A DNA stretch of 64,000 bases, taken from a marine gamma proteobacterium HTCC2148. GTDB taxonomy: Bacteria; Pseudomonadota; Gammaproteobacteria; Pseudomonadales; Halieaceae. The DNA lies in contig DS999230.1 in NCBI GenBank assembly GCA_000156295.1, forward strand, positions 124,001 to 188,000, given 5' to 3'. Positions 1-9,045 of this stretch are shown here, one piece after another. The position numbers were made by a program, and so were the translations under genes. The notes beneath the pieces were generated by a model that saw nothing but the letters and a program-made list of their open reading frames with translations, did not search any database and was not told the DNA's origin. Every line of letters starts with the position of its first letter. The first letter of the stretch is position 1.

Positions 1-369
1 ACACAAAACAAAAACGTCGGGACCGCATGCCCAACAACCTTAGAATCTCACCGCTAAGCAATCATAGAAAGGGTAATGCGGCATGCTGGACTGTTTACAA
101 GTTAAGAGGGAATGCAGGGTTCAATAATCCTTGAAAGGCTGATTATTAAGAAACTAGCCTTCTCCTCCACGGCCACCGCTTTTTCAGGCCATGTTGATCT
201 ATTATCGCCGGCAAAACTGCAGATCGCAGGTCAGTAATTGTGTGATCGAGAGACTTTCGCTGCGCTCCCTGATGCGCAACCTGCCCATAAATATCACTGG
301 CAGTGGGTGAGGAACGAGGAACAGTGATAGTGCGAGAAAAACCAGCACTAGGTCCGCAAAGAAGTTTTC
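1..369. other. Non-coding left edge
   Basis: No convincing gene is visible here. A 7-bp inverted repeat (AATAATC at 123-129 and GATTATT at 141-147) could form a small hairpin, but it has no U-tract and no clear role. The stretch lies downstream of the ferritin stop codon. Confidence 0.5.
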
Positions 370-876
370 TTAGACGACAGCCTTGGGCGCAACTCGTGAG
401 CCCAGTTCGTTGTCGATCATCAGCAATCCGTAGCCATCTTCCTTCACCAGCTTCAGCTTGGAAATGATCTCTCCCACGGTAGATTCCTCCTCCACCTGCT
501 CATTCACAAACCACTGCAATAAATTATAAGTGGCATGATCTTTTTCTTTCAGCGCCTGATCGCTGAGGTTATTGAGCTTGGCGGTCATGGCCTGCTCGTG
601 AGCTAACGATGCTTTAAAAACATCGAGAATTTTGCCGAACTCGCTGGGTGGCTGGGGGATCTCCTTAAGCACTACGTGTGCACCCTGCTCTATCAGGTAG
701 TTATAAATTTTAGTGGCATGCATTTGCTCTTCTTCATACTGCTGCTTGAGCCAGTTGGCCGCGCCATTAAAATCAATATGTGCGCAGTAAGCAGACATCG
801 CGAGGTAGAGATAGGCAGAGTAGAATTCATCATTAAGCTGCTTATACAGCGCTTTCTGCATTTGTTCAGAGATCAT
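370..876 (-). CDS. ftnA: Non-haem ferritin
   Basis: This is a bacterial ferritin of FtnA type, a cytoplasmic 24-mer that oxidises Fe(II) and stores the mineral in its cavity. The 168-residue length is usual for the family. The ferroxidase ligands fall at the positions known from E. coli FtnA: Glu17, Glu50 and His53, with EEEQMHATK around the latter two, and a further Glu in the LAHEQ segment near residue 94. The longer upstream reading frame is discarded because the ferritin fold begins at MISEQMQ. An AAGG lies upstream of this ATG with about nine bases between. It is the last gene of a minus-strand run that starts with the short-chain dehydrogenase. Family assignment is secure; the in vivo role as iron store is inferred. 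Confidence 0.95.
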   Translation of the reverse strand: MISEQMQKALYKQLNDEFYSAYLYLAMSAYCAHIDFNGAANWLKQQYEEEQMHATKIYNYLIEQGAHVVLKEIPQPPSEFGKILDVFKASLAHEQAMTAKLNNLSDQALKEKDHATYNLLQWFVNEQVEEESTVGEIISKLKLVKEDGYGLLMIDNELGSRVAPKAVV

Positions 877-915
877 GAGCAAACCTTGTTGAATTGGTTC
901 GCCCATTCTATTGAA

Positions 916-939
916 GGGCGGCAGCGGATGCCACCGCCC
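916..939 (-). terminator. Possible weak intergenic hairpin
   Basis: GGGCGG (916-921) pairs with CCGCCC (934-939) in the 70-bp gap between the dehydrogenase stop and the ferritin start. On the minus strand the stem is followed by only a short TT, so it may be an attenuator or a weak terminator rather than a full stop. Confidence 0.3.
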
Positions 940-946
940 GAGGGCC

Positions 947-1825
947 TTACATCTGCGGAATTTCTTCGAAAACAATAGGCAGCTCAGCCCGTCGATAGCG
1001 CTCAGATCGCGCCTGCAGGGTGTCCGCCGCATCATCCAGGTTCATCATGATCACGAAACGCTCTTCACGCACCCCGTCCAGGGTAAAGCGTGCCAGCTCA
1101 TCAAGATCCTGAAATTGCATCTCGACGCCAGCGGCTTTCATAGCGTCCTTGAACGCTTCGATATCCGGTGGTGGTGCTCCAGGCTTCTCACGCTTCAGCT
1201 CGTCCGGACGGTTACGCTCTGGATTCCAAAGTCCGGTGACCAGCATGCCGCCTGAAGGGTAAAACAGCGACGCTTTCAATTTTGTGCCTTCACTTTCCAG
1301 CTGTGAGGCCAGGCATTCGGTCATGGCACAAACGGCGGCTTTACTGGAGGCATACACTGATTGATAGGGAAGACTGGAAATACCGCCGTCGCCAGAGGTG
1401 GTGTTAATCACATAACCCTCCTCACCACCGGCAATCATTCTCGGTACGAAGGACTGGATACCATGAGCAATACCCATCACGTTAACACTATAAATCCAGG
1501 CCCAGTCATTAGGCGTGGTTTCCCAGATATTGGAAGAAGGTGCCGCTACACCGGCATTATTGAACAACAGATGGCAGGCGCCGTGCTGGTCGTAAACATA
1601 GTCCGCCAGGGCGTCCAGGGACTCTGGCTTGCGCACATCAACCTTGAAGGCACTAACGTGACGTCCTTCGCCACTGCACTCCTCAACCGCTGCCTGCAGT
1701 GCACCGTCTTCCACATCGGCAATCACCACCTTGGCACCTTCATCCAGCAATGACTTGACCAGTGCCTTGCCAATGCCGCCGGCACCGCCAGTGACCACTG
1801 CTACTTTATTAGAAAAATCTTGCAT
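947..1825 (-). CDS. SDR-family NAD(P)-dependent oxidoreductase
   Basis: This is a classical short-chain dehydrogenase of 292 residues with a Rossmann fold. The dinucleotide-binding motif TGGAGGIG lies near residues 11-18, followed by the structural NNAG motif, a catalytic Ser in the TTSGDGG strand, and the YASSK active-site Tyr/Lys pair. The Asp after the second strand (IADVEDG) suggests a preference for NAD over NADP. The start at MQDFSNK is chosen because it sits directly before the first strand and has GGGAG seven bases upstream; the longer frame adds an unrelated 22-residue extension. The substrate is not evident. It follows a DcaP-like porin and a class II aldolase on the same strand, so a catabolic role is plausible but inferred. 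Confidence 0.88.
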   Translation of the reverse strand: MQDFSNKVAVVTGGAGGIGKALVKSLLDEGAKVVIADVEDGALQAAVEECSGEGRHVSAFKVDVRKPESLDALADYVYDQHGACHLLFNNAGVAAPSSNIWETTPNDWAWIYSVNVMGIAHGIQSFVPRMIAGGEEGYVINTTSGDGGISSLPYQSVYASSKAAVCAMTECLASQLESEGTKLKASLFYPSGGMLVTGLWNPERNRPDELKREKPGAPPPDIEAFKDAMKAAGVEMQFQDLDELARFTLDGVREERFVIMMNLDDAADTLQARSERYRRAELPIVFEEIPQM

Positions 1826-1952
1826 GTCGTTACTCCCGGAACAATGTAAGGCGCTATAGTCCCACAATGAAGGGAGTGGAACAGTGTCCAATGCGATCCC
1901 CGGGAGTGACTAATTCAATCACTCCGAAGGGCCGCAAGGAAATAAGGAAGAA

Positions 1953-3362
1953 CTAGTTTCGGGGGAAATTGACTTTCAGTGAAAGCTGGGCGCGCACATC
2001 GTAGCCATCGTCACCACTAACGTCCACACGCTCACCCCATAACAGCTCGCCGCCGATCATGACGCCTTCGGTGGGGTAGTGCAGCAAGTTGATCTGTGCG
2101 ATCTGACCTTCTTCAAATTCGCCTCCAGCCTGGCCTTTAGTTGTATCCAGATTGATACTGCTCCAGCCAACCGAAGACGACCATTGATCGTTCCAGTAAT
2201 GGTCATAGTAGGCGACGATACCCAGAATCGGCACCGCTTCAGCAGAGTTACCGACTAACTGGTTTTTGGCGGGTGCAAGGTCTACCCCACCATCGTTCAT
2301 GTAGTTACCGATGCCCTCACCGTAAACCAGTTGCAGCTTGAGTTTGTCCTGGCCAAAAGTGTTGATCACCGTGCTGGCGTTAATCCCCCAGCCAAACTCA
2401 GAGTCTTTTCTGCCAGTGTCCAGTCGCTCATAACCCAGCTCACGCGCTATACCTGCCAACTGCCAATGACCCCAGTCGTTGTCGCTGCGGTACCGCAGGG
2501 TCAAGTCCGGAATATCATTATGCTTGCGGATAACATCCTCCAGAGCAGAATCACAGCTTTCGTCTAACACTGCACTGGTACATGCATCCCTGAACTTACC
2601 CACCGTTAATGCCGTATCAGGGTTTTCCAGGGCGATAGAGAATTCACTGCTGTCCATCGGGAACGTATAGCGCATCTGCTGATTACGATAAAACACCATC
2701 CCAGTGGGTCCCCAGTAATCAATGGTATTGGGGAACACATCCGCGTCCATAAAGTTAGACCAGGTTTGCCCCATACCGAAATTATTCAGCGTCGCCCAGG
2801 CGTGCCGCAGGCGCGGTGTGGTCTGGCCGGCATCGCCACCCACTCCAAACAGTTCGCCTTCCAGTAATGCAGTTACCTTACCCACCGGAGTGTCGTAATC
2901 TGCCTTGATACCCAGGCGCGATTGACGCACGCTGAAAACGAACTCGCCATCCTGACCATACTGACCGTCCTGAGTAGGGATAGTCGACACCCGCAAGGTA
3001 TCGTTCCAGTCCGGGTCAACGCGTTTGAAGTCATAAACGGCATCGGCCATCACGAAACCATAAACATCGAAGCCGAGGCCGCCACCTGAGGTGTCACTCG
3101 CTATCTCGGCTGAATACTCCAACTCCTTCGGCTGGGCATGGTGCTGGGCTTTCACCACTTGTTCGGTCTGCACCGTCTTTAGCTGTTGCAGTTCTTGCTG
3201 CATCGTTTCCAGTACCTGCTGTTGCTGCTCCAGCATAATCCGCTGCTGTTCAAGCTGCTGCTCCAACATGCGAATGGTGTCACCGTCGGTCGCCGCATTC
3301 ACGGACAAAGTACCTATGGCCAGGGAAACAGCCAGAGGAAGTATCTGCAAGTGCCGGTTCAT
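1953..3362 (-). CDS. DcaP-like outer-membrane porin
   Basis: The 469-residue product begins with a Sec signal peptide ending near NAATDG. A very Gln-rich coiled coil follows (about residues 30-62, LEQQLEQQ and similar), then a beta-barrel of alternating aromatic strands. A coiled-coil N-terminus in front of a porin barrel, with the GFDVYGFVMADAVYDF opening strand, matches the DcaP family. Those trimeric porins pass anionic, often aromatic, small molecules such as dicarboxylates. An AAGGA lies about ten bases before the ATG. The gene is flanked by a class II aldolase and an SDR on the same strand, suggesting uptake of an organic substrate. The substrate is not determinable from sequence. Confidence 0.85.
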   Translation of the reverse strand: MNRHLQILPLAVSLAIGTLSVNAATDGDTIRMLEQQLEQQRIMLEQQQQVLETMQQELQQLKTVQTEQVVKAQHHAQPKELEYSAEIASDTSGGGLGFDVYGFVMADAVYDFKRVDPDWNDTLRVSTIPTQDGQYGQDGEFVFSVRQSRLGIKADYDTPVGKVTALLEGELFGVGGDAGQTTPRLRHAWATLNNFGMGQTWSNFMDADVFPNTIDYWGPTGMVFYRNQQMRYTFPMDSSEFSIALENPDTALTVGKFRDACTSAVLDESCDSALEDVIRKHNDIPDLTLRYRSDNDWGHWQLAGIARELGYERLDTGRKDSEFGWGINASTVINTFGQDKLKLQLVYGEGIGNYMNDGGVDLAPAKNQLVGNSAEAVPILGIVAYYDHYWNDQWSSSVGWSSINLDTTKGQAGGEFEEGQIAQINLLHYPTEGVMIGGELLWGERVDVSGDDGYDVRAQLSLKVNFPRN

Positions 3363-3468
3363 GTTGTTGAATTCCTTTGAATTTGATGTGTTTTCAATGT
3401 AGTTGGCTGCGTTGAATCTGGCAACCCATCCAGCCTGAAATTTAATAGATATCCGAGTTGTTAAGCCA

Positions 3469-3488
3469 CCCCGGTTGCGTCACCGGGG
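3469..3488 (-). terminator. GC-rich hairpin after the aldolase gene
   Basis: CCCCGGT (3469-3475) and ACCGGGG (3482-3488) form a perfect 7-bp stem with a six-base loop, 25 bases downstream of the aldolase stop. There is no real U-tract on the minus strand, so it may be only partly terminating or may stabilise the mRNA. Confidence 0.4.
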
Positions 3489-3512
3489 CTCTTTGCGCCA
3501 ATAGCGCTGCGC

Positions 3513-4304
3513 TTAATCGAGCAACTCAGGCTGCTCGGCAACAATCACGTCGAACAGCGGCTGGAAGCTGAACCAACCAGCCAGGGGAGACCCGACCGTT
3601 TCGCGGGTTTGCAATGCAACGTCGTGGTCGATTGGCTTTGGTGTGCCGGCAGCTTCGGCCATTAGCTGCGCCTGACAGGTGCGCTCCATAGTGATGTACC
3701 ACCAGGCAGCGGCATCGATGGTTTCGCCCACTGTCAGCAACCCGTGATTCTGCAGGATGGCGCCTTTGCTATCGCCCATCGCGGCGGCAATACGCTCACC
3801 CTCTGTGTTATCCAGAACCACGCCGGAAAAATCATCAAACAGCACATGGTCATCATAGAATGCACAGGAGTCCTGAGTGAGGGGAGCCAGTTTTTTGCCC
3901 AGCGAAGAAAAAGCCTTGCCGTAAACTGAGTGAGAATGGGCAGCAGCAGTGATCGCAGGATTACTCATATGAATCCGGGAATGAATAGTGAAAGCTGCGC
4001 CATTGAGCAGACCATCGCCTTCTACCACTTCACCAGTGTGGCTCACCAGCAGCAGGTCGGACACTCTCATCTGCTTGAAGGAGCGTCCCATCGGATTCAC
4101 CCAAAAATGATCGGTGAGCTCCGGATCTCGCACAGTGATATGACCCGCCACGCCCTCGTCAAAACCGAGCTTACCGAACAGGCGTAGAGCTGCGGCCAGT
4201 TTAATTTTGCGGTCTTTACGGATTTCCTCAGTACCCTCGGGTGTCAACTGGACATCATCGAATGAGTCTATGTTCATCACAATGTTGTTGGTTGCTTCAT
4301 TCAT
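3513..4304 (-). CDS. Class II aldolase/adducin family protein
   Basis: The 263-residue protein belongs to the zinc-dependent class II aldolase/adducin family (fuculose-1-phosphate aldolase fold). Metal-binding His residues are visible in AAAHSHSVYG and in the QNHGLLTVG motif. N-terminal GHITVRDPE and FWVNPMG segments are also typical. Members without an assigned pathway are common, including decarboxylases and hydroxylase-associated forms, so the reaction is not assigned. A GTG nine bases upstream would also be in frame, but the ATG at 4302-4304 is preferred because AGGTG lies six bases before it. The gene is divergent from a Crp/Fnr-type regulator only 43 bp away, which probably controls it. 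Confidence 0.85.
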   Translation of the reverse strand: MNEATNNIVMNIDSFDDVQLTPEGTEEIRKDRKIKLAAALRLFGKLGFDEGVAGHITVRDPELTDHFWVNPMGRSFKQMRVSDLLLVSHTGEVVEGDGLLNGAAFTIHSRIHMSNPAITAAAHSHSVYGKAFSSLGKKLAPLTQDSCAFYDDHVLFDDFSGVVLDNTEGERIAAAMGDSKGAILQNHGLLTVGETIDAAAWWYITMERTCQAQLMAEAAGTPKPIDHDVALQTRETVGSPLAGWFSFQPLFDVIVAEQPELLD

Positions 4305-4347
4305 CACTATCACCTTTTTACTGTGCTTCTCGGTTTATAATCTTGCC

Positions 4348-4938
4348 ATGAATCAACTCGACAACATGGCACTCTTCGCCCCCTGGCTGGAGCGTTGGGG
4401 AATACCTGACCTGGACAGCAATAGTACATGGCTGCAGGCGATTTCCCAGACAACGTTCGCGGTCGACGATTATCTGGTACATGCAGGTGACGTCGACGAC
4501 ACCTTGTATTTACTGCAAACTGGCCTGGTACGCCTGTTTTACACCACGTCCGATGGGCGCGAGCGCAACAAGGCGTTCTTTCGACCCGGCCAACTTACTG
4601 GCCCGGTCAGCGCCGCCATGACAGGCTCTGCAGCCCCATTCTCAATACAGGCCCTTGAGCCAGTGAAGGCCCTGAGCTTCCCCTACGCAGCGATGGCCTT
4701 GGAGGCTCAAAATAAGCTGCCTATCGCCCGCGCCGCCCAACAAATGTTGGCAGAAGCCTTTATCCGCAATGAACAGCGTGAAGCCATGCTGCTAACCTGC
4801 AATGCTGAACAACGTTACCAGTGGCTGCTCGATAACGAGGCGGACCTGCCGCAGCGGGTGGCCCAGTTTCAGATCGCGTCTTACCTGGGTATCGATCCGG
4901 TGTCGCTCTCCAGACTCAAGCGTAAGAATAGTCAATAA
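4348..4938 (+). CDS. Crp/Fnr-family regulator
   Basis: This 196-residue protein has an N-terminal cyclic-nucleotide-binding-like beta-roll (about residues 20-115; VHAGDVDDTLYLLQTGLVRL is diagnostic). A dimerisation helix follows, then a C-terminal helix-turn-helix in which FQIASYLGIDPVSLSRL is the recognition region. The C-terminus stops soon after the HTH, so the winged part is short, as in many small Crp/Fnr proteins lacking an FeS cluster. No N-terminal Cys cluster is visible. The upstream open frame overlaps the divergent aldolase and is discarded; MNQLDN is the natural start. It probably regulates the adjacent aldolase, an inference from the 43-bp shared gap. It is not the global CRP. 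Confidence 0.85.
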   Translation: MNQLDNMALFAPWLERWGIPDLDSNSTWLQAISQTTFAVDDYLVHAGDVDDTLYLLQTGLVRLFYTTSDGRERNKAFFRPGQLTGPVSAAMTGSAAPFSIQALEPVKALSFPYAAMALEAQNKLPIARAAQQMLAEAFIRNEQREAMLLTCNAEQRYQWLLDNEADLPQRVAQFQIASYLGIDPVSLSRLKRKNSQ

Positions 4939-4999
4939 ACCCGGAACTGGCATTAACATATGTTAAGTGCCCTCACCCCAAATCAGCAGGAACAATTTA

Positions 5000-5230
5000 A
5001 TGGCCCAGCCCCAACCCGGAATTTACCAGCACTATAAGGGAAATGAGTACCAATTAATTGATATTGCCACTCATTCTGAAACAGAGGAAGCCATGGCAGT
5101 TTATCGGCCGCTTTACGGGGATCAAGCCCTCTGGGTCCGGCCGCTGGCTATGTGGCAGGAGTCGGTAGACCGCGACGGTATCGCTATTCCCCGTTTCGAA
5201 TACCTGCGTCCCGCTTCCGCAGCCCAATAG
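5000..5230 (+). CDS. DUF1653 domain protein
   Basis: A 76-residue protein covering a whole DUF1653 domain: PGIYQHYKGNEYQLI at the start and the WVRPLAMW segment near the middle are the family hallmarks. The family has a small beta-rich fold and no established function. The ATG at 5000 is preferred over an upstream GTG because CAGGA lies at a suitable distance and the conserved part begins just after. The permease gene follows 46 bases later on the same strand, so the two may be co-transcribed. Confidence 0.85.
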   Translation: MAQPQPGIYQHYKGNEYQLIDIATHSETEEAMAVYRPLYGDQALWVRPLAMWQESVDRDGIAIPRFEYLRPASAAQ

Positions 5231-5276
5231 TCTGTGCGACCATAAGCGGCTCATTCTGCGAAGGCGCAATTAGATC

Positions 5277-6575
5277 ATGCAAGCACTGTTGGAACGCCTG
5301 TTCAAACTGGAAGAACACGAGACCCGCGTCTCTACCGAGGTTTTAGCCGGCCTCACCACCTTTATCACCATGGCCTACATCATCTTCGTGAACCCCCAGA
5401 TGATGGCGTCTGCCGGCATGGACCTGGGTGCCAGTTTTGCAGCTACCTGCCTTGCCGCGGCCCTGGCCTGCGTATTCATGGGGCTCTACGCCAATTGGCC
5501 GGTGGGACTGGCCCCGGGCATGGGTCTGAATGCATTTTTCACCTACACAGTGGTAGGAGAAATGGGTTATAGCTGGCAAGTGGCCCTCGGCGCTGTGTTC
5601 ATTGCTGGAATCCTGTTCGTCATTATGAGCGTCACCCGGCTGCGCGCCTGGATGCTCAACAGCATTCCCAAAGACCTACGCGTGGCAATGGGAGCGGGTG
5701 TGGGCTTATTTGTGGGCTTCATTGGCCTGAAAAGCGGCGGTTTGATTACCGAAAACCCGGCTACCCTGCTCTCACTGGGCGACCTGACCCAGCCTGAACC
5801 TTTAATGGCCGCACTGGGCTTTATTCTGATCGCCGGACTCTCCGTCCGCCAGGTTCCCGGCGCAATCATGTTGGGCGTATTAGCGATTACCGTGCTGGGC
5901 GTGCTGACCGGTATGGTCGAGTACCAGGGACTGGTTGCGGCGCCGCCCAGCATCGCACCAACGCTGATGCAACTGGATATTGTCGGCGCTTTCGAGGTGG
6001 GAATGGTGAGCGTGATTATCGCCATTTTATTTGTGAACCTGTTCGACACCGCGGGCACCCTGTTAGGCGTTGCAACTCGAGCAAATCTGGTCACTGAACA
6101 GGGTGAGATTCAGAATATGGATAAAGCGCTGCAGGCAGACAGTTCTTCCAGCGTGGTGGGCGCATTGTTCGGTTGTGCACCCGTCACCAGTTACGTTGAA
6201 AGCGCAGCCGGTGTAGCTGCGGGAGGCCGCACCGGCCTGACTGCCGTTACCGTGGGTATTCTATTTTTGCTGGCGATGTTCTTTTCCCCGCTGGCAGGCA
6301 TGGTGCCGGCCTACGCTACCGCAGGTGCACTAATTTACGTGGCCCTGCTAATGATGTCGGGCATGCAGGGGCTGGACTATGAAGACGCCACCGAACTCAT
6401 CCCCTCACTACTGACCATCATTATGATTCCACTGACGTTTTCTATTGCCAATGGCATTGCGGTGGGTTTTATCAGCTACGTGGCTATCAAAGTGATTGCC
6501 GGGCGTTTTAGCGAGGTAAGTTTTGGCGCCTGGTTCCTGGCCGTCATTTTTCTCGCCAAGTTCGCCTTTTTCTAA
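5277..6575 (+). CDS. NCS2-family purine permease (AzgA-like)
   Basis: A 432-residue inner-membrane transporter with about 12-14 hydrophobic segments. It shows the N-terminal signature TTFITMAYIIFVNPQ and the substrate-site region GLAPGMGLNAFF, both characteristic of the AzgA branch of NCS2. That branch imports adenine, guanine or hypoxanthine with protons. Further motifs are LFDTAGTLLGVA and the SYVESAAGVAAGGRTGLTA segment in the second repeat. The length is normal. A bidirectional terminator follows. Substrate choice among purines cannot be read from sequence. Confidence 0.92.
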   Translation: MQALLERLFKLEEHETRVSTEVLAGLTTFITMAYIIFVNPQMMASAGMDLGASFAATCLAAALACVFMGLYANWPVGLAPGMGLNAFFTYTVVGEMGYSWQVALGAVFIAGILFVIMSVTRLRAWMLNSIPKDLRVAMGAGVGLFVGFIGLKSGGLITENPATLLSLGDLTQPEPLMAALGFILIAGLSVRQVPGAIMLGVLAITVLGVLTGMVEYQGLVAAPPSIAPTLMQLDIVGAFEVGMVSVIIAILFVNLFDTAGTLLGVATRANLVTEQGEIQNMDKALQADSSSSVVGALFGCAPVTSYVESAAGVAAGGRTGLTAVTVGILFLLAMFFSPLAGMVPAYATAGALIYVALLMMSGMQGLDYEDATELIPSLLTIIMIPLTFSIANGIAVGFISYVAIKVIAGRFSEVSFGAWFLAVIFLAKFAFF

Positions 6576-6590
6576 GCCTCAATGGCAGGC

Positions 6591-6621
6591 AAAAAAATCC
6601 CCGCTTCGGCGGGGAATTTTT
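6591..6621. terminator. Bidirectional rho-independent terminator
   Basis: TCCCCGC-TTCG-GCGGGGA (6598-6615) forms a perfect 7-bp stem with a stable TTCG tetraloop. It is preceded by seven A and followed by TTTTT, so it can end both the plus-strand permease and the convergent TonB receptor transcript. Confidence 0.9.
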
Positions 6622-6644
6622 ATCAATTCAACAAACAGCTGTCA

Positions 6645-8927
6645 TCAGAAGTCCAGGCCCACCCTTACCATGTACTGACGGGGAGCGATTAGCTCATCGC
6701 CGGTAGCGCCGACACCAAATACGTCGGTGAAGCGTGCATTGATTCCGTCTTCATCAGTCAGATTTTTGCCAATCAGCTCTACGCGCCAATCTGCAGAGCC
6801 CGGATAGAAGCCAACGACCAAATCTATGACATCGTAGCTATCAACCACATCCGTCTTGTCGTTGTTGAAGATTCGGTGCTTGAAATCACCGCGATAGGTG
6901 TATTGGAAAGTGCTACGCATTTCACCCCAGGAACCCAGCTCAGTGTCCCAATTCAGCGCCAGATTGGCAGTAAAGCCAGGCGTTTTAGCCAGCTCATTGC
7001 CTTTTACGTTCTGTACCTGGGCGGCGCGGGCTATTTGAATTTCCGGGCTGAATAGATCAAAACCCTGGCCAATCAATGCATTGGTGGCAGCATCAGACTG
7101 AACGTTATCCAGCGCCAGATGATCTGCGGTGATTTCAGTTTCCAGCCAGGCCATGCGCGCATCCAGCACCAGGTTGTCAGTCAGGAACGCTGCAAACTCG
7201 AGCTCAGCACCATATATTTCTGACTCAGGAATGTTACCTACGCCGCCCTGAAACACCTCCGGATCCGTTGCCTGGTATTGCAGGCCCTCGTAATCGTAGT
7301 AGAACGCTGCGGTATTGATTCTCACTCGGCCATCGGCCAGGTCGGTTTTGAGGCCTATTTCATAGGCATCAACCACTTCTTCCTCGTAAGTAGGAAGCAC
7401 TACAATAGGCGCGATCTCATCCTCTAGACCAAAGGTCAAATTAGAACCACCGGGCTTGAAGCCGCGGGTGAACGAAACATAAGCCATGGTGTAATCATTA
7501 AAATCATGTTCCAACACCAGCCGACCGGTAACCTTGTCGCTTTGTACTTTCAATGATTGAGTGCCGCCGCGCCCATAAAAGTTGGTGACCTCGGAAGTCA
7601 CTTCATCGTCGGTGTAACGCAAACCAAACACGGTGCGCCACTCGTCATTAAAGTTCCAGGTTCCCTGGCCATACACTGACATTGATTCACGAGTAGGCTC
7701 AGCATCGGAAATGAAACCGAAATCACCTGAAAAACTGTAAACATCTTCTACAGTAAAGGGGTCAAATTCGCCGTCAAAGCCGAAGTCCAGACGTTCCAGA
7801 ATAGTGCCCTTTATTTCGGTGTCCAAATAGAACACACCCGCAACCCAGTCCAGCTTGCCGAACATAGGGTCTCCGGAAATAAGGTTAAACTCCTGGGTAA
7901 ATGTTTTCAGGTCGCTGGTTTCGGCATCGTAGAAGCTAGGCAGCAGGGCGAAAGGCGGCAAACTCGCCAGATCGTTGCGGTCATTATCGCGGCGAATCAA
8001 CACATCATCATGCTGGTAGCTGGTCAGCGACTTGACGGTAAAAGGCTCCAGGTCCCATTCCAGCACCGCGCTGTAAAGTTCTGACGTCAGTTGATACTCA
8101 GCTGCCGAATCCTGGCGCAGCTTGCGGGGGTCACGGGTGGTGTCCAGCAGTCCTTTCTGGGCAGCACCGTTGCGGTCTTCGTCAAAGTACTGAGCGGTAA
8201 GGTGAGCACGAAACGTATCCGTAGGCTCTATCAGCAAACGCAGGCGGCCGGAGATGCTATCTGCATCATCCAGTTCCTGATCCAGTACCACGTTATCAGA
8301 GAACCCATCGTGCTGGTTAGTTGCGATGCTGGCGCGCATGGCCACACTGTCACCCATGGGCACGTTAATTGCGCCGCGAGCGCGCACCAGGTCGTAATTA
8401 CCCAATGTCAGGTCAGCAGAGCCATACACCTCATCAAGGGTAGGCGCCTTGGTGATCACGTTAATCGCACCACCGGTAGAGTTCTGGCCGAACAGCGTAC
8501 CCTGCGGACCACGCAGGACTTCTATGCGCTCCAGGTCGAGAAAGTCGGTTTGCAAGGCAAACGGAGAAGCGACGTAAATACCATCCAGGTGATAGGACAC
8601 AGACGGATTAGCAATGGCATTTTGATTGGCTTCGTTACCCACACCACGAATCGTGATGACCGTCTTGAAACCCTCATTCTTGGCGATATTCACCCCCGGA
8701 GCGATCGCGCTAAGGTCGACAAAGGTAGTGATTTGTCGGTTATCGAGATCTTCATCGGACAGGGCGGTTACTGCCTGCGACAAATCCTGCAGACTTTCAG
8801 TGCGTTTCTCGGCGGTAACAATTACCTCTTCGAAGACTGGTCTGGCATCCTGAGCGGCAACTGAAACTGAAATAGCAGTCGTCACCGCCAGGCCAAGCGC
8901 CTGCAGTGGGAGTGTGGGTTTCAACAT
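6645..8927 (-). CDS. TonB-dependent outer-membrane receptor
   Basis: The 760-residue protein has a signal peptide ending near SVAAQD. A TonB box follows (EEVIVTAEKR, about residues 33-42), then a plug domain (about 45-165, with RIEVLRGPQGTLFGQNSTGG), a 22-strand barrel, and a terminal aromatic residue (VRVGLDF). The sequence is of the widespread marine proteobacterial type often called 'TonB-dependent receptor' or FecA/IroN-like. The ligand may be a siderophore, vitamin or another organic molecule and is not evident. GAGGATC lies just upstream of the ATG. No regulator or sigma/anti-sigma pair adjoins it. Confidence 0.93.
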   Translation of the reverse strand: MLKPTLPLQALGLAVTTAISVSVAAQDARPVFEEVIVTAEKRTESLQDLSQAVTALSDEDLDNRQITTFVDLSAIAPGVNIAKNEGFKTVITIRGVGNEANQNAIANPSVSYHLDGIYVASPFALQTDFLDLERIEVLRGPQGTLFGQNSTGGAINVITKAPTLDEVYGSADLTLGNYDLVRARGAINVPMGDSVAMRASIATNQHDGFSDNVVLDQELDDADSISGRLRLLIEPTDTFRAHLTAQYFDEDRNGAAQKGLLDTTRDPRKLRQDSAAEYQLTSELYSAVLEWDLEPFTVKSLTSYQHDDVLIRRDNDRNDLASLPPFALLPSFYDAETSDLKTFTQEFNLISGDPMFGKLDWVAGVFYLDTEIKGTILERLDFGFDGEFDPFTVEDVYSFSGDFGFISDAEPTRESMSVYGQGTWNFNDEWRTVFGLRYTDDEVTSEVTNFYGRGGTQSLKVQSDKVTGRLVLEHDFNDYTMAYVSFTRGFKPGGSNLTFGLEDEIAPIVVLPTYEEEVVDAYEIGLKTDLADGRVRINTAAFYYDYEGLQYQATDPEVFQGGVGNIPESEIYGAELEFAAFLTDNLVLDARMAWLETEITADHLALDNVQSDAATNALIGQGFDLFSPEIQIARAAQVQNVKGNELAKTPGFTANLALNWDTELGSWGEMRSTFQYTYRGDFKHRIFNNDKTDVVDSYDVIDLVVGFYPGSADWRVELIGKNLTDEDGINARFTDVFGVGATGDELIAPRQYMVRVGLDF

Positions 8928-9045
8928 GTGGGATCCTCGTTAGGTGATGTGCGCTAAGGAGTCTCTGCCCCTTTTTTGCGGTGTTCAGTGAAGGGCAAGG
9001 AATTTAGCATTGACCCAGCCAAATTAAAATAGCTGAGCGATTTAT

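Noticed and set aside
4348-4938. Global CRP that would bind the palindromes of the adhesin island
   Set aside because: The protein is short and divergent, lacks the full winged HTH of CRP/Vfr, and is best seen as a local Crp/Fnr-type regulator.
8091-8864. 257-codon plus-strand frame inside the TonB receptor
   Set aside because: It is antisense to conserved barrel and plug motifs and shows no recognisable domain.
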